From Deltaproteobacteria bacterium (GTDB taxonomy: Bacteria > Desulfobacterota > GWC2-55-46), in assembly GCA_016182705.1 (NCBI GenBank), contig JACPGA010000248.1:1-5094 (forward strand): a stretch of DNA of 5,094 nucleotides, in the 5' to 3' direction. Below the pieces are notes generated by a model that saw only the letters and a list, made by a program, of their open reading frames with translations, ran no database searches and was not told where the DNA came from. This document shows, one piece after another, positions 1-5,059 of this stretch. The number at the start of each line of letters is the position of its first letter. Within the stretch, counting starts at the first letter, position 1. A program made the position numbers and the translations under genes.

Positions 1-43
1 GGGCTGCGGAAATGGAAGGGAGGCAAGGGGCGGCTTAAACGGG

Positions 44-72
44 TTGACACAGTAAATTCAATGGGATAGCAT
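44..72 (+). promoter_or_regulatory. Sigma-70-type promoter for the nadD-rsfS-rlmH cluster
   Basis: A perfect -35 hexamer TTGACA (44-49) is followed after exactly 17 bases by TAGCAT (67-72). The latter matches the -10 consensus TATAAT at four of six positions, including the strongly conserved first, second and last bases. Transcription would start near position 79, giving a leader of about 24 bases before the nadD ATG at 103. A Shine-Dalgarno-like GAGGG lies at 93-97. No operator palindrome is obvious. The position directly ahead of the first complete gene supports the call, but it rests on consensus matching alone. Confidence 0.68.
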
Positions 73-102
73 ATCTTTCTTTGATTCTTTCTGAGGGACA
101 GG

Positions 103-741
103 ATGCGAGTAGCGGTTTTTGGAGGTACCTTCAACCCGGTCCATTACGGGCATCTGAGGCTTGCCGAAGAGGCAAGGGAGATCTGCGGCCTTGACAGGGT
201 GGTCTTCATGCCCACTTTTATTACGCCTCACAAGCTGACCGAGTCGCTCACGCCAGCCAAAGTTCGCTTTGAGCTTGTAAAGGCCGCGATAGAGGACAAC
301 CCCGGCTTTTCGGTCTCTGACATCGAGATAAGGCGCGAAGGCAGGTCGTTCACCGTTGATACAGTACGAGAGCTGTTGAAAGAGCCTGATATAGAAGTCT
401 TTCTCATACTCGGCAGCGATTCTTTCAACGATATCGCGAGCTGGTATGAGTATGAAGAACTCCTGAATCTCGCGAGCTTCATAGTGGCCCCGAGGCCGAA
501 CAATCTGCCAAAGCCCCTTGAACAGGTGCTTCCGGTTGAACTGGCCTCCAAGTTCTGGTATGATTCCCGGGTCATGGCGTTAGTCAATTCCTGCGGGAAT
601 TCTATCACTTACCTCGACACCACGCCTATTGACATATCTTCTTCCGAAATAAGGGAACGGGTGGGCAGGGGCCGCAGCGTGCGCTACCTGCTTCCCGACA
701 GCGCGATAGAGTTCATAAGAAAAGAGGGGCTTTACAGATAG
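103..741 (+). CDS. nadD: Nicotinate-nucleotide adenylyltransferase (NaMN adenylyltransferase)
   Basis: NadD transfers AMP from ATP to nicotinate mononucleotide, making deamido-NAD in the cytoplasm; NAD synthetase then makes NAD. At 212 residues it has normal family length. The N-terminus shows the nucleotidyltransferase signature GGTFNPVHYGH (residues 7-17), with the two catalytic/ATP-binding histidines H14 and H17. Further family blocks are VVFMPTFITPHK (ends near residue 45), the SFTVDT segment, the LILGSDSF...SWYEYEEL region, and the C-terminal ISSSEIR (178-184) that binds the ATP phosphates. It ends with the typical LLPDSAIEFI...GLYR tail. ATG 103 is chosen because the Rossmann strand MRVAVFGGTF starts immediately, with GAGGG 5 bases upstream. 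It is the first gene after the promoter at 44-72 and lies 24 bases ahead of rsfS, with which nadD is commonly linked. Nothing in it looks degraded. Confidence 0.97.
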   Translation: MRVAVFGGTFNPVHYGHLRLAEEAREICGLDRVVFMPTFITPHKLTESLTPAKVRFELVKAAIEDNPGFSVSDIEIRREGRSFTVDTVRELLKEPDIEVFLILGSDSFNDIASWYEYEELLNLASFIVAPRPNNLPKPLEQVLPVELASKFWYDSRVMALVNSCGNSITYLDTTPIDISSSEIRERVGRGRSVRYLLPDSAIEFIRKEGLYR

Positions 742-753
742 CCCCTGAAAAAA

Positions 754-758
754 AGGAG
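754..758 (+). promoter_or_regulatory. Ribosome binding site that fixes a CTG start for rsfS
   Basis: AGGAG at 754-758, within AAAAGGAG, is a strong Shine-Dalgarno core. It sits 7 bases before CTG 766, which is the optimal spacing. No ATG, GTG or TTG exists in this frame between the nadD stop (741) and ATG 970, which lies well inside the conserved RsfS domain. The site therefore supports initiation at CTG 766. Confidence 0.75.
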
Positions 759-765
759 CAATAAA

Positions 766-1326
766 CTGGAACCGAGGAAAAAAGCGCTCGAGATCGCCAA
801 GCTGGCACTCGACAAAAAGGCCGAAAAAGTAGTCATTCTCAACATAAAGAAACTTTCTGGCGTATCGGACTTCCTGCTCATATGCAGCGCCGAGTCCGAA
901 AGGCAGGTCCAGGCCATAGCTTATTCCATAGAGGACGGCCTCAGGAAAAAAGGCGAAAGGCCGCTTGGCATGGAGGGCGTCACTGAAGGCAGGTGGGCGC
1001 TCATCGACTATGTCGATGTGGTCGTTCATATCTTCCTCGAGCCTGTAAGGTCGTTCTACGACCTTGAAGGGCTGTGGGCCGAAGCCCCGGTTACCGAGGT
1101 GAAGGACAGGCCAGCTCCCAAGCCGAAGGAAAAGCCTGAGCTGGAGGCAAAGCCTGAGAAGGCAAAGCCAACTGTCGCAAAGGCAGCCCCGAAAAAGCCC
1201 GCGGCAAAGGCCGCTACCGCAAAGACCGCCAAAAAACCCGTTGCCGCAAAGGCCGTTAAAAAAACCGCTGCAGCAAAGGCCGTTAAAAAACCCGCAGCCA
1301 CGGCCAGGAAAAAGAAGAGCGAGTAG
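766..1326 (+). CDS. rsfS: Ribosomal silencing factor RsfS with a Lys/Ala/Pro-rich C-terminal tail (CTG start)
   Basis: RsfS (RsfA, Iojap/DUF143 family) binds protein uL14 of the large ribosomal subunit and blocks subunit joining when nutrients are short. From CTG 766 the frame encodes 186 residues. Residues 1-108 cover the whole family domain: an N-terminal helix (RKKALEIAKLALDKKAEKV), the SDFLLICSAESERQVQAIA block, the GMEG...GRWALIDYVDVVVHIF core and the FYDLEGLW end (tryptophan near residue 104). Most family members stop soon after this, at roughly 105-130 residues. Here about 78 further residues follow, low in complexity, with about 23 lysines and many Ala and Pro, including three tandem nine-residue units such as AKAVKKPAA. 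Starting at ATG 970 would give 118 residues but delete the first two-thirds of the domain, so CTG 766 with AGGAG upstream is preferred. The function of the tail is unknown; by composition it resembles histone-H1-like nucleic-acid-binding tails. The stop lies 6 bases before rlmH. Confidence 0.92.
   Translation: MEPRKKALEIAKLALDKKAEKVVILNIKKLSGVSDFLLICSAESERQVQAIAYSIEDGLRKKGERPLGMEGVTEGRWALIDYVDVVVHIFLEPVRSFYDLEGLWAEAPVTEVKDRPAPKPKEKPELEAKPEKAKPTVAKAAPKKPAAKAATAKTAKKPVAAKAVKKTAAAKAVKKPAATARKKKSE
1219..1299 (+). repeat. Three tandem 27-bp units inside the rsfS tail
   Basis: Units at 1219-1245, 1246-1272 and 1273-1299 encode AKTAKKPVA, AKAVKKTAA and AKAVKKPAA. Units 2 and 3 match at 24 of 27 bases and share the 18-mer GCAAAGGCCGTTAAAAAA (1246-1263 and 1273-1290). 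Units 1 and 2 match at about 21 of 27. The high nucleotide identity points to recent in-frame duplication, so tail length may vary between strains. Each unit also carries an A6 or A7 run, which is prone to slippage. Confidence 0.85.
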
Positions 1327-1332
1327 CCCCGG

Positions 1333-1803
1333 GTGAAGATAACCTTCGTGGCCGTGGGCTCTGTCAAGAAGTCCTCCATTGGAGAGGCCTCGGCCGACTA
1401 CCTCAAGAGGATAAAGCGCTACGCGCCGGTTGATATCGTAGAGGTGAAGGACGAGGGCGCTTCCTTGAAGATGCCAAGGGAAGATGTCCTCCGTAAAGAG
1501 GGGCAGAGAATAATCTCAGCCCTGGGCCAGGGCGGCTACACGGTCGTCCTCGCTGATACCGGCACTTCCATGACATCAGCCGCCTTCTCGAAGTTCATCG
1601 AAGGGCTCATGAACCAGGGAAGGAAAAACGTATCGTTCGTGGTCGGAGGAGCCTACGGGCTGCATAAGGATGTTTATGATACGGCAGACCTTGTTCTTTC
1701 ATTATCAGCCATGACGTTGCCCCATGACCTCGCGCGGCTCTTTCTTTACGAGCAGGTATACAGGGCGTTCACTATCATGAGAGGCGAGCCTTATTCTCAT
1801 TAA
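1333..1803 (+). CDS. rlmH: 23S rRNA (pseudouridine1915-N3)-methyltransferase RlmH
   Basis: RlmH is a small SPOUT-class, SAM-dependent methyltransferase. It methylates N3 of pseudouridine 1915 in helix 69 of 23S rRNA, acting on the assembled 70S ribosome. The product is 156 residues, the normal family length. It starts with MKITFVAVG, has the SAM-binding glycine loop FVVGGAYGL (residues 102-110) and carries the trefoil-knot signature LSLSAMTLPHDLARLFLYEQVYRAF (122-146 in part), including H131, R135, E140 and Q141. It ends in GEPYSH, the usual C-terminal Tyr/His pair spaced by one serine. GTG 1333 is chosen because family homology begins exactly there. It lies 6 bases after the rsfS stop with only a weak purine-rich ribosome site inside the rsfS end, so translational coupling is likely. 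The rsfS-rlmH pairing is widespread, and both products act on the large ribosomal subunit. Confidence 0.97.
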   Translation: MKITFVAVGSVKKSSIGEASADYLKRIKRYAPVDIVEVKDEGASLKMPREDVLRKEGQRIISALGQGGYTVVLADTGTSMTSAAFSKFIEGLMNQGRKNVSFVVGGAYGLHKDVYDTADLVLSLSAMTLPHDLARLFLYEQVYRAFTIMRGEPYSH

Positions 1804-1830
1804 GAGCAACTTTGTAATATAAGGCTGCTT

Positions 1831-1849
1831 CTAAAAAGTTAGCAATTTT
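1831..1849 (-). repeat. Isolated near-copy of the right end of the 4845-4970 palindromic element
   Basis: In the 84-base gap after rlmH, 1831-1849 reads CTAAAAAGTTAGCAATTTT. The reverse complement of 4953-4970 reads CTAAAAATTAGCTATTTT. The two align with one inserted G and one substitution. This suggests a solo end or scar of the same repeat family, in opposite orientation. The match is short and AT-rich, so chance is not excluded. Otherwise the gap holds only a weak TAATAT (1815-1820) with no convincing -35 partner, and no intrinsic terminator. Confidence 0.45.
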
Positions 1850-1887
1850 CCACGGTAGCCATAAACCTTAAACCTGACGGCAGGCCT

Positions 1888-3234
1888 ATGTACACCAAGA
1901 TACTCCTGATAATAATCATAATCATACTGAGCGCGTTCTTTTATCTCCATACGAACAACCCCGGTGAAGTGACATACGTCGTTTCATCCAAACACGTATA
2001 TATCCTGCCTGCCACGATGCTCCTTTTCGCCGGGTTTTTCGCCGGAGTCGTAGTGGCTGTCCTGAACTCGCTCTTGGCGGACGGGCGCAGGGCCTGGCGC
2101 GATCTGCAGTCGAGGAAAGAGAAAAAGCTTCTTTCCGAAGCTGACGAGAACTATAAAAAGGGGACCGAGCTCCTCGTAAAAGGTGAAACCGCCGGGGCGA
2201 GGGAACTCATTGAAAAGGCCCTGAAAGCAAAGCCCACGGAAACCGGGATGATTATAAGCCTCGCTGAGACCTACATGAGGGAGAACAGGCCGGCAGACGC
2301 GGTAAAGGTTCTCGAGAGCGGCTTTGTCGGCAACTCGTCCTCGATAGGGATATTGAGCTCGCTCGCAAGGTGCGCCTCTGATTCCGGTGACACTTTGAGG
2401 GCCATGAAGGCTCTCGAAGAGGTAGTAAGGCTCGACCCGAGAAACCTGTACGCGCTCAGGAAGCTCAGGGATTACAGGATAAAGGAAGCGCTCTGGGCCG
2501 ATGCCGCCGACCTACAGAAAAAGATAGTGGACAGCGAAAAGGACGAGTCTTCGAGGAAAAAAGAAAAAAGACTTTTAACAGGGCTCCTGTTCGAGTCGGC
2601 TTCAAGGTACTGCTCTGACGGGAAGCTTTCCGAATCGCTCTTGAAGCTCAAAGAGGTACTGAGGAACGACGACGCCTTCATGCCAGCGCACCTCCTTCTG
2701 GGCGACGTGCTCGCCAGGCAGGGCAACCCCGCGAACGCGATAAAGGTATGGGAGAAGGCGCGGGTCAATTTCCCGAAGGCAGAGGCGATAATACTGAGGC
2801 TGGAAGACATCTACATAAGCCAGTCCGCGCCCGAGAGGATTCTCGAAAAATATAAAAAAGAAATACACGCCAACCCGGCCGATTACAACCTGAGGCTCCT
2901 GCTTTCCAGACTCTATCTCAGGCTCGAGATGGTCGACAACGCCATAGAAGAGCTGGAAGCGCTGTCGAACGAAGGGGTCGAGGGCTACTACCACCACGTT
3001 CTTCTCGGAGAGGCTTACCTGAGGAGAAAACAGTCAGGCAAGGCAGCGCACCTGTTCCAGAAGGCGCTCGGCATGGACAGGGAGTTCAGCCCGGCATTTG
3101 CCTGTTCCGGCTGTTCCGTCAGCTCGCAGTCCTGGGAGCCAAGGTGCCCTTCCTGCGGGGAATGGAACACGCTCGCCATGAAGGGCGTGCCAGCGCCCGC
3201 CAAGTTCATGTCAGCGCAAAGAAAGCTCTTCTGA
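1888..3234 (+). CDS. lapB: LapA-LapB-like fusion: membrane-anchored TPR protein with C-terminal rubredoxin-like zinc knuckle
   Basis: The 448-residue product has three parts. Residues 4-20 and 39-61 are hydrophobic membrane segments joined by a short loop containing NNPGEVTY, followed by a basic stretch (RRAWRDLQSRKEKK). This is the layout of LapA/DUF1049 proteins. Residues about 85-395 form helical TPR repeats, for example the stretches around 102-146, 166-196, 267-294 and 367-398. The C-terminus has CSGC (406-409), ten residues, CPSC (420-423), then GEW, which is the same C-x2-C-x10-C-x2-C spacing as the rubredoxin-type metal site of E. coli LapB (YciM). In E. coli, LapB brings the LPS enzyme LpxC to protease FtsH, and LapA is a separate neighbouring two-helix protein. 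Here both appear joined, with the TPR domain in the cytoplasm by inference. ATG 1888 starts directly at the first membrane helix; its ribosome site is weak (GGCAGG, 1879-1884). The LapB assignment is good; exact function is inferred. Confidence 0.82.
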   Translation: MYTKILLIIIIIILSAFFYLHTNNPGEVTYVVSSKHVYILPATMLLFAGFFAGVVVAVLNSLLADGRRAWRDLQSRKEKKLLSEADENYKKGTELLVKGETAGARELIEKALKAKPTETGMIISLAETYMRENRPADAVKVLESGFVGNSSSIGILSSLARCASDSGDTLRAMKALEEVVRLDPRNLYALRKLRDYRIKEALWADAADLQKKIVDSEKDESSRKKEKRLLTGLLFESASRYCSDGKLSESLLKLKEVLRNDDAFMPAHLLLGDVLARQGNPANAIKVWEKARVNFPKAEAIILRLEDIYISQSAPERILEKYKKEIHANPADYNLRLLLSRLYLRLEMVDNAIEELEALSNEGVEGYYHHVLLGEAYLRRKQSGKAAHLFQKALGMDREFSPAFACSGCSVSSQSWEPRCPSCGEWNTLAMKGVPAPAKFMSAQRKLF

Positions 3235-3246
3235 TTGACTGCGCTT

Positions 3247-3266
3247 CCCCGGCCCAAAGGCCGGGG
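3247..3266 (+). other. Perfect GC-rich hairpin between lapAB and gpmI
   Basis: CCCCGGCC (3247-3254) and GGCCGGGG (3259-3266) form a perfect 8-bp stem around the 4-base loop CAAA, 12 bases after the lapAB stop. No T-run follows it (the next bases are TAACGCGCG), so it does not meet the standard for an intrinsic terminator. It could stabilise the 3' end of the upstream message, cause pausing or act as a weak attenuator. The remainder of the 78-base gap contains an A7 run (3287-3293) and the gpmI ribosome site. Confidence 0.7.
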
Positions 3267-3312
3267 TAACGCGCGTCCGCCGTTATAAAAAAATCCCGGA
3301 GAACAAACGAAA

Positions 3313-4848
3313 GTGAAGAAGGTCTGCCTTATCGTCATGGACGGATGGGGAATAAACCCTGAAAGGGAAGGCAACGCCACGCGCCTTGCCTCGACCCCCA
3401 ATCTCGACAGGCTTATTAAAGAGTACCCGTCTACCGGAATAGATACTTCCGGGCTTTCGGTCGGACTTCCCGAAGGGCAGATGGGAAATTCCGAAGTTGG
3501 GCACCTCACGATGGGCTCGGGGCGGATCGTATACCAGGAGCTTACAAGGATAGGCAAGGTCATCAGCGAAGGAGGGCTCGCTAACAGCCCTGAGCTGGAA
3601 AGGCTCGCCTCTGACCTCAAGGCTTCGGGCAGGGCGTTACATCTCATGGGTCTTCTTTCAGACGGCGGCGTTCACAGCCACATCAGCCACCTTTACGGCC
3701 TCCTTGATATTTTCAGGAAGAAGGGCCTTGAGAAGGTCTATATCCATGCCTTCCTCGACGGCAGGGACACGCCACCTTCGAGCGGGGTGAAGTACATGGA
3801 CGAGTTGTTGACCTATATAAAAAAATCGGGCTCTAACGCCCGGGTTGCGTCTGTCATGGGCAGGTATTACGCCATGGACAGGGACAACCGCTGGGACCGC
3901 GTGAAAAAGGCGTATGACGCGATCACCGGAAATTCCGGCCTGTCGGCCGCAGATCCTTTGCAAGCCATAAACGACAGTTACGCGAAAGGCGAAAACGACG
4001 AATTCGTAAAGCCTGTTGTCATGACCGATGGCGGGAAGCCTGTCGGGCCGCTTTCAGATGGCGACGGAATAATTTTTTTCAACTTCAGGGCAGACAGGGC
4101 AAGGGAGATAACCAGGGCCTTTGTGGTCGATGACTTCGACGGATTTGACAGGGCAGTAAGGCCCGCTCTTTCCGGCTTCGTCTGCATGACCGAGTACGAT
4201 TCATCGCTCGCCCTGCCGGTACTTTTCAAGCCGCAGGATTTGAAGAACATATTGGGCGAGGTCCTGAGCCGCGCCGGAGTAAGGCAGTTCAGGGTAAGCG
4301 AGACAGAAAAGTACGCGCATGTGACTTTCTTCTTCAACGGCGGCAGTGAAGCTCCGTTCGAGGAAGAGGAAAGGCTCCTCATACCGTCCGTGAAGGACGT
4401 GCCGACCTATGACCTCAAGCCCGAGATGCGAGCCATTGAGATTGCCGAGGCCGCGGTCGAGAAGATAAAGGACGGCGGCTACTCGTTCATGCTGATGAAC
4501 TTCGCAAACGGCGACATGGTCGGCCATACAGGAATAATCGAGGCAGCCGTGAAGGCGTGCGAGACCGTTGACAGGGCAGTCGGCATGGTCGCTGACGCGG
4601 CTCTGGAGCAAGGCTGGACGGTCATAATCACTGCCGACCACGGCAACGCCGAGCAGATGAAAGACCCTGACAACGGCGGGCCGTTTACCGCGCATACGAC
4701 AAATATAGTGCCGTTCATATTCGCCGACAATGAAAGAAAAGACGTAAAGCTTGCCAAAGGCGGCCTACAGGATGTTGCCCCGACGGTCTTGAAGGCGATG
4801 GGCCTGGCGCAGCCCTCTGATATGACAGGCAAGCCCCTTTTCTCCTAA
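3313..4848 (+). CDS. gpmI: 2,3-bisphosphoglycerate-independent phosphoglycerate mutase
   Basis: GpmI interconverts 3- and 2-phosphoglycerate in glycolysis and gluconeogenesis through a phosphoserine intermediate with two Mn ions. At 511 residues it is full length. All metal and catalytic residues are visible: D10 in VMDGWGINP, the nucleophile S60 in GNSEVGHLTMGSGR, D401 and H405 in NGDMVGHTG, D442 and H443 in TADHGNAEQM, and H461 in AHTTNIVPF. Substrate-binding parts include H121 (SDGGVHSH), the DGRD motif (149-152), R184 and R190 (MGRYYAMDR), R259 and R262 (NFRADRAR) and K333 (SETEKYAHV). GTG 3313 is chosen because family homology (KKVCLIVMDGWG) begins there. GGAG at 3298-3301 precedes it at a rather long spacing of 11 bases. 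The stop codon lies within the first bases of the palindromic repeat at 4845-4970, so the element may supply the present C-terminal end (GKPLFS), which is nonetheless of normal position. Confidence 0.98.
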   Translation: MKKVCLIVMDGWGINPEREGNATRLASTPNLDRLIKEYPSTGIDTSGLSVGLPEGQMGNSEVGHLTMGSGRIVYQELTRIGKVISEGGLANSPELERLASDLKASGRALHLMGLLSDGGVHSHISHLYGLLDIFRKKGLEKVYIHAFLDGRDTPPSSGVKYMDELLTYIKKSGSNARVASVMGRYYAMDRDNRWDRVKKAYDAITGNSGLSAADPLQAINDSYAKGENDEFVKPVVMTDGGKPVGPLSDGDGIIFFNFRADRAREITRAFVVDDFDGFDRAVRPALSGFVCMTEYDSSLALPVLFKPQDLKNILGEVLSRAGVRQFRVSETEKYAHVTFFFNGGSEAPFEEEERLLIPSVKDVPTYDLKPEMRAIEIAEAAVEKIKDGGYSFMLMNFANGDMVGHTGIIEAAVKACETVDRAVGMVADAALEQGWTVIITADHGNAEQMKDPDNGGPFTAHTTNIVPFIFADNERKDVKLAKGGLQDVAPTVLKAMGLAQPSDMTGKPLFS

Positions 4849-4970
4849 AAATTTCTCTTTTTCCTGATCTCTGCGTCAGGGCGCAAATAAAAATGCTCAC
4901 ATATTGCCATATATGCTCCGCTTTTTATTTCCGCCCTTCCTTGACCTCAGAAAAAATAGCTAATTTTTAG
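4845..4970. repeat. 126-bp imperfect palindromic element (MITE/REP-like)
   Basis: The two halves pair in four nested blocks. The termini are CTAAAAATT (4845-4853) and AATTTTTAG (4962-4970), perfect over 9 bases. The next block is TTTTTCCTGA (4858-4867) with TCAGAAAAAA (4947-4956), 9 of 10. GTCA (4875-4878) then pairs with TGAC (4942-4945). The innermost block is GGGCGCAAATAAAAA (4879-4893) with TTTTTATTTCCGCCC (4922-4936), 14 of 15. The 28-base centre (4894-4921) is itself partly symmetric around CATAT/ATATG and falls within a region carrying ATGCTC twice, 20 bases apart (4893-4898, 4913-4918). No protein is encoded. The left end overlaps the gpmI stop. As RNA it would fold into a long hairpin that might stabilise or end the gpmI transcript, but no canonical GC stem plus T-run terminator is present. 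Mobility is inferred from structure only. Confidence 0.72.
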
Positions 4971-4973
4971 ACA

Positions 4974-5012
4974 CTCTTTTTCCTGATCTCTGCGTCCACG
5001 CGTAAATAAAAA
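4974..5012 (+). repeat. Second, half-length copy of the element's left arm
   Basis: This stretch repeats 4855-4893 in the same orientation at an offset of 119 bases. The first 23 bases (CTCTTTTTCCTGATCTCTGC plus GTC) are identical, and over all 39 bases only 4 differ. It starts 3 bases after the right terminus of the first element. No matching right arm follows within the window, so it is a truncated or decayed copy, or a composite whose other half was replaced by the C/T-rich tract after 5013. Its AAATAAAAA (5004-5012) could also pair with TTTTTATTT (4922-4930), competing with the inner stem of the first copy. Confidence 0.85.
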
Positions 5013-5036
5013 TTCTTTTCGGGTTTTCCCCTTTTT

Positions 5037-5059
5037 TCCCCTCCCTCGATCGGAGGGGA
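5037..5059. other. C-rich/G-rich hairpin at the window end
   Basis: TCCCCTCC (5037-5044) and GGAGGGGA (5052-5059) form a perfect 8-bp stem around a 7-base loop, CTCGATC. A T6 run (5032-5037) lies on its 5' side rather than its 3' side on the + strand. A second G-rich block (AAGGGGAGGG, 5062-5071) can alternatively pair with TCCCCTT (5027-5033). The rest of 5013-5094 shows no open reading frame of substance, no tRNA and no recognisable start signal for a following gene. It could belong to another dispersed intergenic repeat. Confidence 0.6.

Noticed and set aside
3..38. A short open frame ending in TAA at 36-38 (AAEMEGRQGAA) that could be the tail of an upstream gene.
   Set aside because: Only eleven residues are visible and they match no family end I recognise. 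The frame starting at base 1 is also open to 67, so the reading cannot be decided.
580..1029. A 149-codon open frame on the minus strand across nadD and rsfS.
   Set aside because: It lies antisense to two well-recognised genes, shows no family motif and has no ribosome site. It is a by-product of codon bias.
970..1326. ATG 970 as the rsfS start.
   Set aside because: It would remove conserved RsfS blocks (SDFLLICSAESERQ and others) encoded immediately upstream in the same open frame.
1056..1379. A minus-strand frame rich in Ala/Phe that looks like membrane segments.
   Set aside because: It is the antisense of the Lys/Ala-rich rsfS tail: AAG and AAA read as CTT and TTT, producing artificial hydrophobicity.
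1815..1820. TAATAT as a -10 box for a lapAB promoter.
   Set aside because: No acceptable -35 hexamer is found 16-18 bases upstream, where the sequence is the end of rlmH.
3015..3647. A 210-codon minus-strand frame spanning the lapAB end and gpmI start.
   Set aside because: It crosses two genes and a gap with no recognisable domain, and both + strand genes have clear family signatures.
103..4848. All five genes being in the same reading frame as a sign of special organisation.
   Set aside because: The chance is about 1 in 81, and the later two genes are separated by gaps containing in-frame stops. Only the nadD-rsfS-rlmH continuity is worth noting.
4863..4880. CCTGA/TCAGG small hairpin as a gpmI terminator.
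   Set aside because: The stem is only 5 bp with an 8-base loop and no T-run follows. The same bases take part in the larger palindrome.
4845..5012. The repeats at the end of the window as a CRISPR array.
   Set aside because: There are only two copies, the second truncated. The unit is a long palindrome rather than short repeats separated by unique spacers, and no cas gene is present.
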